The notes under the pieces are model-generated. The model searched no databases. It saw only the letters and a program-made list of their open reading frames with translations, and was not told the DNA's origin. Of a stretch of 64,000 nucleotides of DNA, positions 23,044-32,801 are shown one piece after another. Positions within the stretch are counted from its first letter, which is position 1. The number at the start of each line of letters is the position of its first letter. The DNA is from Amanita rubescens (taxonomy: Eukaryota > Basidiomycota > Agaricomycetes > Agaricales > Amanitaceae). The DNA lies in contig WION01000011.1 of assembly GCA_015039365.1 (NCBI GenBank), positions 372,001 through 436,000 on the forward strand. Reading direction: 5' to 3'. The position numbers and the translations under genes are program-made.

Positions 23044-24779
23044 TTACTGGCCACGTTGTCAAAACGGATTGGAGAGCTCCACCGAATAGAGCTACACGAG
23101 ATCGTAAAGGGAACTACGTTCTTGACGGATACTACGTCAGACTAAACGGTGCAAAACGAATCTGGGAAGATACAGGAGGAAATCCAGTTAAAGAACAAGA
23201 ATTCTGGATACCACAAAAAGAAACTAGACCTCCGAACGAATCGTATTATTATTTCGCAGATCTATATCTTCAGGAACAGCACATTAGATTCGATCACCTC
23301 ACAGAACGTTGGATAGCATCCGAAACACAAGAATTTGTCCCTAACGAATACTTCAACACCCCCATTTGGATAAAGGGGACTGTTGACGCTCTACCAGAGA
23401 ACTTAAGACCGAAAACTCTCCTTTCCATACAGACAAAAGGCAAAAAGAAAGCAAAATTTGGCCTAAACGAGAGTGAATCCGAGGAAGAAGGAGAAACAGA
23501 TCAAAAACCCGATCTATCCCTTGATTTTCTCAGTGATCTTTCAGTTGGAACGACACCAACACCTGCCCAACAACCGACCAACCCCGAATCAGGTCCTTCG
23601 AACCCTAAAGAAGAAAAGGACGAAGAAGACCCGTTTGACTCTGACAGAATCGAAGTAGACGAACCTAAACCCGACCCAACTCCACCACGTAGAGATCCAT
23701 CACCCCCACCATCACCAAGGATGTCTGGAGGAAGTACAGACCCGACACCCAACCCACGAATCCCTAGTCTCATCGGAGATCTTCCCGAATTCAAAGGGAA
23801 GCGAAAGGATGCCAACACATTCATAGAAGATATCGAAATCTTCTTTGATATGAACCCTGAACGGATGAACACAGACCGTTTAAAAATCCTTGCCGCCCTG
23901 AATAAAATCTCAGACGGAGCTAGACAATGGAAAAAGAATAAATTAGCAGAACTACGAAAATCTCGTGCCACCACCGAAGGAGGCATCACGAGACCTGCAT
24001 TATTCGATGATTGGGAAGCATTTAAACTGTCATTCTTGACAGATTGGGGAGAAGTTGATCCAAGTGGAAATGCGTACACGAAAATTCTCAATCTACAGAA
24101 CAGATCGTCTATGAAAGGAAAGAAACAGATGACCCTACCTAACTACGTTAATCAGTTCAAGGAACAAATCACGAAAGCCGGAATCGAAGGAGAAGCAGCA
24201 TTCCATATGTTCGGAAAAGGACTTACAGCACCCGAGTTCGAAAAAGCAATGCTCATGAACCCAAAAACACTACAAGATTGGTACGACATTGCTATCAAAC
24301 TCGACAACATCCGAACCCGTTCATATGCTTATTCCCCTCGATCTGGAAATGGTCATTCATCATCCTCTCATAACGACGAATCATGGGCTATGCAGATCGA
24401 TCATAAATTTCTGGAATACGAAGAAGACCCAGAATTAGAACTTACGATCAGATCTATGTCCAAAGAAGAAAGAGAACGCTACATCAAAGACGGTTTATGT
24501 TTTATCTGCGGAATTAAAGGACACATGTCAGGGCAATGCCCGAAGAAGAAAAGAAACAAAGGGAAAGGCCGATTTAAAGGAGGAAGAAAAAGAGGATTCA
24601 CGCCCAAACGTCACATTCGAGCCACATCAAATGATGGTGACGGAAATTGGGAAGAAGAAGAAGTCCGAGAGTCTAAACCAAATTACACCAAGAACATCCG
24701 AGCGCTGATGAAAGGGATGTCAACCGACGAAAAGAATGATCTATTACTATCTCTTGCCGACGAAAACGAGGATTTTTAA
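23044..24779 (+). CDS. Ty3/Gypsy Gag polyprotein
   Basis: Structural protein of the virus-like particle. The first ATG in frame is at 23721 (MSGGSTDPTPNP) and gives 352 residues: capsid-like region (GDLPEFKGKRKDANTFIEDI, then WKKNKLAEL, FLTDWGEVDPSGNAYTKI, LPNYVNQFKEQI), a basic stretch and a CCHC zinc knuckle CFICGIKGHMSGQC near residue 260. The same frame is open for a further 225 codons upstream, back to a TAG near 23041. It looks coding there (FWIPQKETRPPNES, and an acidic SESEEEGE stretch) but has no ATG. Gag may therefore start at a non-AUG codon, come from a spliced or frameshifted leader, or really begin at 23721. It ends in TAA at 24777-24779, with pol in the minus-one frame. Confidence 0.9.
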
Positions 24780-24781
24780 CA

Positions 24782-27700
24782 GTGGGGCTCATGACAGTGG
24801 ATGAAGTCTCAGATACACCAGATTCAACTCTCAATATATCTCATGTAACAGTACAATCTATTTCGAAACGAAGATTATCTGTCCCTATCAAAGTTGAAAC
24901 TGAAAACAACACTGAAAACCTCGTTGCCCTTGTCGACTGCGGAGCCGAAGGGATATTTATCGACAAAAGAATAGCACATAAATGGAGAAAACGAAAAACT
25001 CCACGACCAATTAGAGTTTATAACGTCGATGGCACCATAAACAAAGAAGGAGAAATTGATGAACAATGTCTAATCACCTTCGAAATGAACGGGAAACGCA
25101 TGACCGAATGGTTTCACGTGTCAGCAATAGGAAAACAAACGATGATACTGGGGCTTCCTTGGCTAGAGAAGCATAACCCTGACGTAAATTGGAAAGAAAA
25201 GACTCTAGAGTTCCGAGACTCTGAACAGGACAAGATCAAGGCATCACTTCGGAGCATCTGTCAACAGATTGACAGAATAGCTATGCCTGAACGGGAAGAA
25301 GATCTCGTCATCGGATATTTGATGTCACACAAAGGATCACAGACGACAGATCACGGATGGAACACGCATACATTTGAGGATATAGGAAGCTGGTCAGAAG
25401 ACGAATACGACCAAGTAACTATTGCACGATATACACCAGCTCAACAAATGGAACACAAATACCATCAAACAGAGGAGGTTTACACGCTCCCTCCTGAATA
25501 CTCGGCATGGAAAGATGTATTCGAGAAAAAAGCAAGTGAACGATTCCCAGAAAGCCGATCTTGGGATCACCAGATAGAACTTCGCGATGATTTCTTACCA
25601 AAAAGAGGAAAAATCTATCCCTTATCTCCGAAACAGCAGAATACACTGGATGAATGGATTAAAGAACACGTCGAAAAAGGCTACATCAGACCGTCGAAAT
25701 CACCGCAGGCATCACCTTTCTTCTTTGTAGAAAAGAAAGAAGCACAGAAATTACGACCCTGCCAAGATTATCGATATTTGAACGAATATACTAAACCAAA
25801 CGCATATCCACTACCTCTTATCTCCGATCTTATGATCAAACTCAAAGATTCGGAATACTTTACAAAATTGGATATCCGATGGGGATATAATAACGTTCAA
25901 ATCAAGGAATCTGACAGATGGAAAGCCGCCTTTATCACCAATCGAGGTTTATTTGAACCTAACGTCATGTTCTTTGGATTACGAAATTCACCAGCAACGT
26001 TTCAAGCTATGATGGACAATTATTTCAGGGATTTTACAGAAAAAGGATGGCTTGTCATCTACATGGATGACATGCTAATACACACGCGCACTAAAGAAGA
26101 ACTCGAGACTCGAACAAAACAAGTACTTGAACGATTACAGAAACACGATCTTTACCTCAAGCTTGAAAAATGTAAATTCGCTGCCAAAGAAGTTGATTTT
26201 CTAGGCACCGTCATATCCAAAAATACAATAAAAATGGACCCGATCAAACTTGCCGGAATCAGGGACTGGCCAACCCCTACTACCGTTAAACAAGTTAGAT
26301 CCTTTTTAGGATTCGGAAATTACTATCGAAGGTTTATTTTCGGATTCGCCCACCTTGCACGACCCCTGCACGACTTAACAAAGAAAAACAAATTATGGAC
26401 ATGGACCGCAGAATGCCAAGTCGCATTTGATCTATTAAAAGAACGCTTCACATCCGCACCCGTCTTAATGATGCCCGATGTTAACAAACCCTTTATTCTA
26501 CAAACGGACGCATCAGACCGCGCAATCGGAGCAGTTCTCATGCAAAAAGATGATAATGGCGACTTACACCCATGTGGATACCTATCCCACGCTTTAACGC
26601 CAACTGAAACACGATGGCAAATCTACGACCGAGAGTTATTCGCCATCTACTACGCTCTCTATAACGAATGGAGATATCTGCTTGAAGGAGCAGAACACCC
26701 TGTCATTATTCATTGCGACCACAAGAATTTACTCTATTACCGAGAACCACAACGTCTTACGAACCGCCAAGCACGATGGTGGAACGACTTGTCTCGATTT
26801 AATATTAAACTAACCCACGTTCCCGGAGCAAAACTAATAATAGCGGATGCACTATCCCGCCGACCCGATCATATGACAAAAGACGAACCAGAAGAGTTAA
26901 TAACGATGCTCCCAAAAGAACTCTTTGTTCGCACAATCGCCGAAGATCTCCGTAACAGAGCAATAGAAATAACTGTCAAAGACGAATTTGCTCAATCAAT
27001 CAAGAAATGTCTAAAAGAAAAAGGAACACCACCTTTACGCACTGCCCTTTCTGATTGGACCCTTGACGATGAATTAATCCTGTACAAAGGGAAATCCTTT
27101 ATTCCCCCTGACACCGATCTTCGCCGAGATATTATTAGAGATTTTCACGAATCACCAACAAGCGGACACCCCGGTTTCTTCAAAACACTCGCCTTATTAA
27201 AGGAATATTACTGGTGGCCATTAATGTCTAAAATGGTTAAACAGTTCATTGACGGATGCACGGCATGTCAACAAATGAAATCAAATACACACCCTACTGC
27301 CGCACCTCTGATGCCAATCAAGTCTCACGCACACCGACCCTTTCAACAAATAACTATGGATTTCATAACCGATTTACCCACAAGTAACGGTTTCGATTCT
27401 ATCTTTATCGTGGTCGATCAAGGACTTACAAAGGGAGTAATTCTCATGCCTTGTAACAAAACTATCACCGCCGACGAAACCGCCGACCTCTACATTCGGA
27501 ATGTATTCAAAAACTTCGGTTTACCCGACGTCATGATCTCCGATCGAGGACCACAGTTCGCATCACATGTCTTTAACGGCATAATGGACTCATTAAAGAT
27601 CAAACACAAAATGAGTACCGCCTTCCATCCACAGACTGATGGACAAACGGAGCGATATAATGCCGAATTAGAAGCTTATCTCCGAATATTCTGTGCCTAT

Positions 27701-28369
27701 GAACCAGATACTTGGAACAAGATGATACCAATAGCACAATTCGCGCATAATTCACGCACTCATGAAGCATTGAAACAATCGCCCTTTCAATTGATGTATG
27801 GAACATCCCCGGTTGCACTTCCCCTTGTCTCAAATAAGACAAATACACCAACCGCCGATAACCGCATCGACTCCTTGTTCCGCGCACGAGAAGAAGCACT
27901 CGCCGCACATGATCTAGCACGAGCTAAGATGATGGAAAGAACAACGAGAAAGACTAAACCGTTCAAAGTCAATGACAAAGTATGGTTAGAGTCTAGGAAC
28001 CTGAAGATTCCTTATCAGAGCAGAAAGCTCGCACCTAAACGAGAAGGTCCCTTTTCCATCAAAGAAGTCTTAGGACCAGTGACATATCGTCTCACACTAC
28101 CAAGACAATGGAAAATTCATAACGTATTCCACGCCGCCTTACTAACGCCGTTCAAAGAAACTTCCTTTCACGGTGTAACGAGCCGATTCCGGCTACGTTG
28201 GAACCGATCTCCGAATCCTTCCGAAGCTCCCCGAAGCACTCCAAGCCTATGCTCGATCCTGGAGGATGATCGTTTGTGTTCGGATGCACGCACAGGCCTC
28301 GGACTTGGTGCAGGATTCATCACATGGTCACCTCGTGCCTCCGTAGTATATATACCATTGTGTACGTAG
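24782..28369 (+). CDS. Ty3/Gypsy Pol (PR-RT-RH-IN), interrupted
   Basis: Aspartic protease with VDCGAEGIFID (DCGA in place of DSGA) near residue 55. Reverse transcriptase has LRPCQDYRYLN and the catalytic YMDDMLIHT. RNase H has TDASDRAIGAVL, YDRELFAIYYAL and ADALSRRP. The integrase HHCC zinc finger is HESPTSGHPG through CTACQQMK, its catalytic core is TMDFITDLP, SDRGPQFAS and the downstream E in GQTERYNAELEAY, and the GPY/F module is KREGPFSIKEVLGP. The frame is the minus-one frame of gag, open from 24740. At 28174 a second LTR element begins, and the last 65 or so residues are read from its LTR up to a stop at 28369. The original frame resumes at 30803 with the chromodomain; removing the insert and one copy of its 4-bp duplication keeps the frame. 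All catalytic motifs look intact. Confidence 0.95.
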   Translation: MGLMTVDEVSDTPDSTLNISHVTVQSISKRRLSVPIKVETENNTENLVALVDCGAEGIFIDKRIAHKWRKRKTPRPIRVYNVDGTINKEGEIDEQCLITFEMNGKRMTEWFHVSAIGKQTMILGLPWLEKHNPDVNWKEKTLEFRDSEQDKIKASLRSICQQIDRIAMPEREEDLVIGYLMSHKGSQTTDHGWNTHTFEDIGSWSEDEYDQVTIARYTPAQQMEHKYHQTEEVYTLPPEYSAWKDVFEKKASERFPESRSWDHQIELRDDFLPKRGKIYPLSPKQQNTLDEWIKEHVEKGYIRPSKSPQASPFFFVEKKEAQKLRPCQDYRYLNEYTKPNAYPLPLISDLMIKLKDSEYFTKLDIRWGYNNVQIKESDRWKAAFITNRGLFEPNVMFFGLRNSPATFQAMMDNYFRDFTEKGWLVIYMDDMLIHTRTKEELETRTKQVLERLQKHDLYLKLEKCKFAAKEVDFLGTVISKNTIKMDPIKLAGIRDWPTPTTVKQVRSFLGFGNYYRRFIFGFAHLARPLHDLTKKNKLWTWTAECQVAFDLLKERFTSAPVLMMPDVNKPFILQTDASDRAIGAVLMQKDDNGDLHPCGYLSHALTPTETRWQIYDRELFAIYYALYNEWRYLLEGAEHPVIIHCDHKNLLYYREPQRLTNRQARWWNDLSRFNIKLTHVPGAKLIIADALSRRPDHMTKDEPEELITMLPKELFVRTIAEDLRNRAIEITVKDEFAQSIKKCLKEKGTPPLRTALSDWTLDDELILYKGKSFIPPDTDLRRDIIRDFHESPTSGHPGFFKTLALLKEYYWWPLMSKMVKQFIDGCTACQQMKSNTHPTAAPLMPIKSHAHRPFQQITMDFITDLPTSNGFDSIFIVVDQGLTKGVILMPCNKTITADETADLYIRNVFKNFGLPDVMISDRGPQFASHVFNGIMDSLKIKHKMSTAFHPQTDGQTERYNAELEAYLRIFCAYEPDTWNKMIPIAQFAHNSRTHEALKQSPFQLMYGTSPVALPLVSNKTNTPTADNRIDSLFRAREEALAAHDLARAKMMERTTRKTKPFKVNDKVWLESRNLKIPYQSRKLAPKREGPFSIKEVLGPVTYRLTLPRQWKIHNVFHAALLTPFKETSFHGVTSRFRLRWNRSPNPSEAPRSTPSLCSILEDDRLCSDARTGLGLGAGFITWSPRASVVYIPLCT

Positions 28370-28570
28370 TTGTAGTTAGGGAATTATCACCCCAGCTTCG
28401 TTCCGAGTTCGATTCCTTTCGTTCCCTTCGTTCCTCGGTGCTTCGGACACCTTCCACTCGTTCACCTTCGTCTTCGGCACCCTCTCTGCACCCAAGGCAC
28501 CCCCAGGACTGACCTCCGAAGCCCCTTTGGCCGAACGCACTTCCGCATCGGCCTTCTTCTGATCGTTTCA
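28174..28570 (+). repeat. 5' LTR of nested element (397 bp)
   Basis: Matches 30406-30802 base for base by eye. It contains a TATATATA stretch near 28347. The interrupted outer pol frame runs into it and stops at 28369. Confidence 0.93.
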
Positions 28571-28572
28571 AC

Positions 28573-28590
28573 TGGAGCCCACCGCGAGGG
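28573..28590 (+). other. candidate tRNA primer-binding site of nested element
   Basis: TGGAGCCCACCGCGAGGG begins two bases after the LTR; TGG would pair with the CCA end of a tRNA. I could not assign the tRNA. If correct, the nested element primes by tRNA, unlike its self-priming host element. Confidence 0.45.
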
Positions 28591-28956
28591 GCTCTTAGGT
28601 CAGTCCGACGGTCATTCCTTTCACCCAACTGCTGCACAGAAAGCATCGGACAAGTTCCGGTGTCACTTGGAATCTGCTCCGAGCCACTCCAAGCACTCTG
28701 CCGGCCCTCCCATAGCTCAGAGACCATACCCCGCCGACCTTTCTTCAATTATACCCTCCCCGCTCTTTACACTGCAGTAGCCTTCACCACTCGGCCCCAC
28801 AGCACTGACACAGCATCAACCGAACGAGGCCTACACGTTCCACTACTCACGATCCAGCTCCGATCGATCAATAGCTTTCATCCCTGAAGCCCCTTGCTTA
28901 ATCCACCTCGCTTTCCATCAGAACAGCTCGCTTCGCTTCAGCCTGCCAGTAACATC

Positions 28957-30501
28957 ATGACCGAACCAAACCGCCGCATGCCCATCCGAACGAACAAGGA
29001 GGCACCCTGCTTCCGAGGCACTGCCGCTGGCCTTGAGAGATACCTCGAAGATATCGAGATGATCTGCGAGGATAGACAACGCTCCGGAGATGCCGAACTG
29101 ATCAAATGGGCCGTCTACTACACCGATGAGAAATCTTCCGAGATCTGGAGAGCCACTCGGGACACCCTATCGGATCCGAAAACCTGGGACGCATTTAAGA
29201 AAGCGATTTCCGAGATCTACCCCGAGGCACAGCCCGATCGCCGCCACACTATTGCAGCACTACACGCCGTTTCCGACCGCTTCTCAGCGCAAAATGTCAC
29301 ATCCGAGACAGCCCTTGCTGAGTATCACAGGGAATTTTCCGGAACAGCTCAATACCTCATCGGAAAGCGCCGCATGACACGCCGTGAGGCAAGCATCATG
29401 TACATGTCCGCATTCCCTCCGGATCTCCGACCCGATATCACTACTCGGCTCACAATCAAGTACCCGGACGTCCACCCCGATGATGGCTATGATCTAAAAG
29501 ACATGAATAGTGCCGCGCAATTCATTATCAGCTCAAGGTCTGCTATAGCCTTGCTCGCCGCGACCACCCCACAAGCTCCGACGCTTCCGACGCCTCCGAC
29601 ACCTATCCCTACTCCCCCTCCGAGCACTGCCTTCGCTCCGAGCACAGCTTCCACCCATCTCCTTAGCGGATGCATTTTCTGCGGAGATATCAATCATCGG
29701 ACGGCCTGGTGCCATATCAGGGATGAATATGCAAGGCAAGGGAAGATCAAAATAGTCGACGGACGGATTCAATTTTTGGACGGCAACAAACCGAATGCAT
29801 TCCAATACCGCCACTTCGGACAATGGTTCAAAGAACGCATTGATGTATGGCTGCTGAGGTACACACAGCCGACCGCTCCGAAGCCATTTGCGTCCTCCAA
29901 CTACTTCCTGGAAGCTCTAGACCACTCCGGAACACATACCGCCGAGCCTGTCAATACTGAAGCACTGCAAAACGTACATACGACTCCGATGCACATACAC
30001 ATTAGCACCACAATCCCTAATCAATCCACGCTCCCTAATACCACCCCCTCCGAACCCTCTGAACCCTCCAGACCCTCCGACGCTCCTACCACTACAACGC
30101 ATGCCAATACCTCCGAGACCTCCGAGGCTTCCAATGACCCCACTACTGCTGCGCCAATTTCTGCCACCCCGGAAACCCTCAGTGACCACATCGCCGAAGT
30201 CTTTATCATTTCCGAGCCATCTGGCATCCCGACAGCTGCCATTCCGAGACCTGATTCCGCCGAAATTCCAACTGCCGCCCTGACCGCCTGCACGATTGAA
30301 GAAAGCGAGATGAGAAGAACCCACCCACCACTTCCCTTCTACTTCCTATCACCATCCGATCTCCCCGTCCTGACCAGGAGGTCAGTATTAAAAGTACCCA
30401 GGAGGTGTAACGAGCCGATTCCGGCTACGTTGGAACCGATCTCCGAATCCTTCCGAAGCTCCCCGAAGCACTCCAAGCCTATGCTCGATCCTGGAGGATG
30501 A
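28957..30501 (+). CDS. Gag-like protein of nested element
   Basis: 514 codons from the ATG at 28957 (MTEPNRRMPIR). The N-terminal half is a helical capsid-like domain with CFRGTAAGLERYLEDIEMIC, WAVYYTDEKSSEIWRA and WDAFKKAISEIYPEA. These have the pattern of retrotransposon Gag, although the sequence differs from the host element's Gag. A CCHC zinc knuckle, CIFCGDINHRTAWC, follows near residue 235. The rest is proline/serine/threonine-rich and of low complexity. The last 32 codons are encoded by the 3' LTR (from 30406), with the stop at 30499-30501. The single protein would package the RNA; enzymes must come from another element. Confidence 0.88.
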   Translation: MTEPNRRMPIRTNKEAPCFRGTAAGLERYLEDIEMICEDRQRSGDAELIKWAVYYTDEKSSEIWRATRDTLSDPKTWDAFKKAISEIYPEAQPDRRHTIAALHAVSDRFSAQNVTSETALAEYHREFSGTAQYLIGKRRMTRREASIMYMSAFPPDLRPDITTRLTIKYPDVHPDDGYDLKDMNSAAQFIISSRSAIALLAATTPQAPTLPTPPTPIPTPPPSTAFAPSTASTHLLSGCIFCGDINHRTAWCHIRDEYARQGKIKIVDGRIQFLDGNKPNAFQYRHFGQWFKERIDVWLLRYTQPTAPKPFASSNYFLEALDHSGTHTAEPVNTEALQNVHTTPMHIHISTTIPNQSTLPNTTPSEPSEPSRPSDAPTTTTHANTSETSEASNDPTTAAPISATPETLSDHIAEVFIISEPSGIPTAAIPRPDSAEIPTAALTACTIEESEMRRTHPPLPFYFLSPSDLPVLTRRSVLKVPRRCNEPIPATLEPISESFRSSPKHSKPMLDPGG

Positions 30502-30802
30502 TCGTTTGTGTTCGGATGCACGCACAGGCCTCGGACTTGGTGCAGGATTCATCACATGGTCACCTCGTGCCTCCGTAGTATATATACCATTGTGTACGTA
30601 GTTGTAGTTAGGGAATTATCACCCCAGCTTCGTTCCGAGTTCGATTCCTTTCGTTCCCTTCGTTCCTCGGTGCTTCGGACACCTTCCACTCGTTCACCTT
30701 CGTCTTCGGCACCCTCTCTGCACCCAAGGCACCCCCAGGACTGACCTCCGAAGCCCCTTTGGCCGAACGCACTTCCGCATCGGCCTTCTTCTGATCGTTT
30801 CA
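30406..30802 (+). repeat. 3' LTR of nested element (397 bp)
   Basis: Copy of 28174-28570. It ends in GTTTCA and is followed by the 4-bp duplication ACGG and then by resumed outer pol sequence. Confidence 0.93.
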
Positions 30803-31020
30803 ACGGAATAACAGAAACAAGGCCCCCTCCCGATCTGATCGAAGGAGAACAAGAATACGAAGTGGAAGCACTGCTTGCACATCGCAAGTTTAGAGGGAAA
30901 TTACAATTCCTAGTAAAGTGGAAAGGCTATGACACCAGCGAAAACACATGGGAACCAGAAAATAACTTGACGCATATGGAAGACCTCCTTCTAGAATATA
31001 AAAGACGAAGGAAACTCTGA
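30803..31020 (+). CDS. displaced C-terminus of Ty3/Gypsy Pol: chromodomain
   Basis: This is the end of the outer pol gene, separated by the nested element. It encodes EYEVEALLAHRKF, QFLVKWKGYDTSENTWEP and LLEYKRRRKL, a full chromodomain with the usual aromatic residues (Y in EYEVE, W in VKWKGY, W in NTWEP). Stop TGA is at 31018-31020. It has no start of its own. In chromoviruses this module binds methylated histone H3 and steers integration. Confidence 0.92.
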
Positions 31021-31021
31021 A

Positions 31022-32761
31022 ATGTCACTCACACACCAAGTTACTATGCAGAATGGAAACGACACCACCGACACCGTTCAGCGTTTCCCCTGGTCTGAAT
31101 TCTATGCCGGAGACACCACCTCCACTGAACCCCACCGACCTCGACTCGTTCTTCATACCACCGACACCGACGAAGAAGACGTTGACCCGAACGACTTCGG
31201 TGATGTTCCCTACAGATCTCCCGATCAAACCTCGTCTCAGACGATCCCGATCACTCCCACCGAAACCCAGGAAACCCACCACGGAACATCAGAAACTCTG
31301 GCTGTACCTGGACGAATTATGGAAGATCGCAATAGCCGACCGATCCCACCTAGAAACGCTGAAGACATTAGCGTTACCTTACATAGAGAGACGGTACTTG
31401 CCGGTCACGCTTCGACTCAATCTCATAACGAATCTATTCGAGGCAACGACCAGAGTCACAGTACAGATGGGACTAACCGCGATATGGCTGGCCCCATCAT
31501 ACGAACCACCCCCGATCTCTATCTCAGTTATCACGGAATTACTACTTACACCAAGGTTAGAGACCGCGTCACTCTAATCTGTAACGCCGCTAGATTACAG
31601 GTCGACATCTTTGACCAAGAAAGGATAGCTCGAGTCTGGCGACTTCTCATGGATTTCCGAACCGCCACTACCCTTGCCGGTCAAGCCCGAGATCAGTACA
31701 ACTATCACTGTGCCGATTTAATCGAAACGTTTGTAAACGTTACGTCATTATACTGGGAAGATATTCATCCGAAAGGAGAAAACCTAGATCAACTGGCAAT
31801 AGATCTATTACGACGACTTCTCACGGCTGACATCGAGCGCTATATTATCCTCGCTATAGAAAGCATCGACGATCAAAGGTTTGGACTAAAAATACAGCCT
31901 CACGATCAGAATAACCGCATCGCTGTCAACCATTGGTTTCGCGCTACCGAAGCTACACCCGACCGACACCGAGCAACTAGATGCATTATGGAGACAGATC
32001 GTAAATCGAGAGAAATCTGGTGCCTCACCGGAAAGATCCGAGACCTCTTGTCTAGTATCCAAGGAGACACGGAATGGACTACAGCCGAATTCGCAGACGG
32101 AGTTCCCCTGCATCAACTCACTAGCGACCACATTGCGCAGATCAATAATGCGATCAGCGATCTCGATCTTCATCGCCGAATCCGTACAACAGGCGATCTC
32201 ATTGAGGAAGAACCGAAACGAGATAAGAAGGCTCCTCCTCCTCCTCGATCCGCATCACCCCCAACCACCACCGTTATTCGCCACGGAGTCTGGAATATTC
32301 CTGTCCCCACTTCTCGACGAAACGACACTCCGCCTTCTCGACGACCTACGACCCGCAGTATGACCAATGCCGCCAACCAACGCCCTCACCGCTACAACCG
32401 CTGCATTCACTGCCGAGGTAAACATGCCTCTGAGGATCATCATCTTGCTGTTGCAATTCCTCCTATGTCTACTCTACCTCCACGCGCTCCCACGCACCGA
32501 CGCGATCCGACGCCCGGTCCTTCCACTAAAAAGAAAGGACGCTCTCGAACTACTACGGATACCGCCGTTACCCCCGCTTCCACTGGCCGCCGCCCTCACC
32601 AGCCGAAGAAGAAGGGAAAAAAGAAGGCACACCACGCGTCACAGTGTCAGGCATGCGTCAACGGACGACAGTGCGACGGAGCCGACGATGACGCCTGCGA
32701 CCTTTACGGCGACTACGGCTATCAGCACGATGACGACGCCATGCACAACATGAACACCTGA
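31022..32761 (+). CDS. third ORF of the Ty3/Gypsy element, unknown function
   Basis: 579 codons beginning one base after the pol stop (TGA-A-ATG). I do not recognise the family. The first 130 residues are serine/threonine/proline-rich. A helical central part follows (RIARVWRLLMDFRTATTLAG, LDQLAIDLLRRLLTADIERY). The C-terminal third is basic and proline-rich with Cys/His clusters CIHCRGKHASEDHH and CQACVNGRQCDGADDDAC, which might bind zinc or nucleic acid. A second frame over 31053-31577 is also open for 174 codons and looks more protein-like than the main frame at 31300-31570 (WLYLDELWKIAIADRSHLE). Extra ORFs after pol are unusual in fungal chromoviruses; a captured gene or an Env-like position are possibilities, but no membrane segment is visible. 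Confidence 0.8.
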   Translation: MSLTHQVTMQNGNDTTDTVQRFPWSEFYAGDTTSTEPHRPRLVLHTTDTDEEDVDPNDFGDVPYRSPDQTSSQTIPITPTETQETHHGTSETLAVPGRIMEDRNSRPIPPRNAEDISVTLHRETVLAGHASTQSHNESIRGNDQSHSTDGTNRDMAGPIIRTTPDLYLSYHGITTYTKVRDRVTLICNAARLQVDIFDQERIARVWRLLMDFRTATTLAGQARDQYNYHCADLIETFVNVTSLYWEDIHPKGENLDQLAIDLLRRLLTADIERYIILAIESIDDQRFGLKIQPHDQNNRIAVNHWFRATEATPDRHRATRCIMETDRKSREIWCLTGKIRDLLSSIQGDTEWTTAEFADGVPLHQLTSDHIAQINNAISDLDLHRRIRTTGDLIEEEPKRDKKAPPPPRSASPPTTTVIRHGVWNIPVPTSRRNDTPPSRRPTTRSMTNAANQRPHRYNRCIHCRGKHASEDHHLAVAIPPMSTLPPRAPTHRRDPTPGPSTKKKGRSRTTTDTAVTPASTGRRPHQPKKKGKKKAHHASQCQACVNGRQCDGADDDACDLYGDYGYQHDDDAMHNMNT

Positions 32762-32788
32762 ACGACTTGTTGTTGCGGTCAACAACGT

Positions 32789-32797
32789 AGGGGAGAG
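32789..32797 (+). other. polypurine tract of the Ty3/Gypsy element
   Basis: AGGGGAGAG lies four bases before the 3' LTR, where plus-strand DNA synthesis is primed. Confidence 0.75.
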
Positions 32798-32801
32798 CTA
32801 G

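Larger units (their letters stand above)
28174..30802 (+). mobile_element. nested gag-only LTR retroelement (TR-GAG-like)
   Basis: A 2,629-bp element with two 397-bp LTRs that read identical (28174-28570 and 30406-30802), both TGTAACG...GTTTCA. ACGG precedes the left LTR (28170-28173) and follows the right one (30803-30806), a 4-bp target duplication. Between them lies only one long ORF, Gag-like with a zinc knuckle. There is no protease, reverse transcriptase, RNase H or integrase. It is therefore non-autonomous and must borrow enzymes, as described for terminal-repeat-with-GAG elements in plants. A TGG-starting primer-site candidate lies at 28573-28590 and a purine run (AGGAGG) just before the right LTR. 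Confidence 0.92.

Noticed and set aside
30021..30293. Glycine/valine-rich minus-strand ORFs at 29487-30324
   Set aside because: Antisense of the proline/serine/threonine-rich tail of the nested element's Gag.
28276..30744. Two identical 78-codon ORFs starting MFGCTHRPRTW (28276 and 30508)
   Set aside because: Both lie in the two LTRs of the nested element and are identical because the LTRs are.
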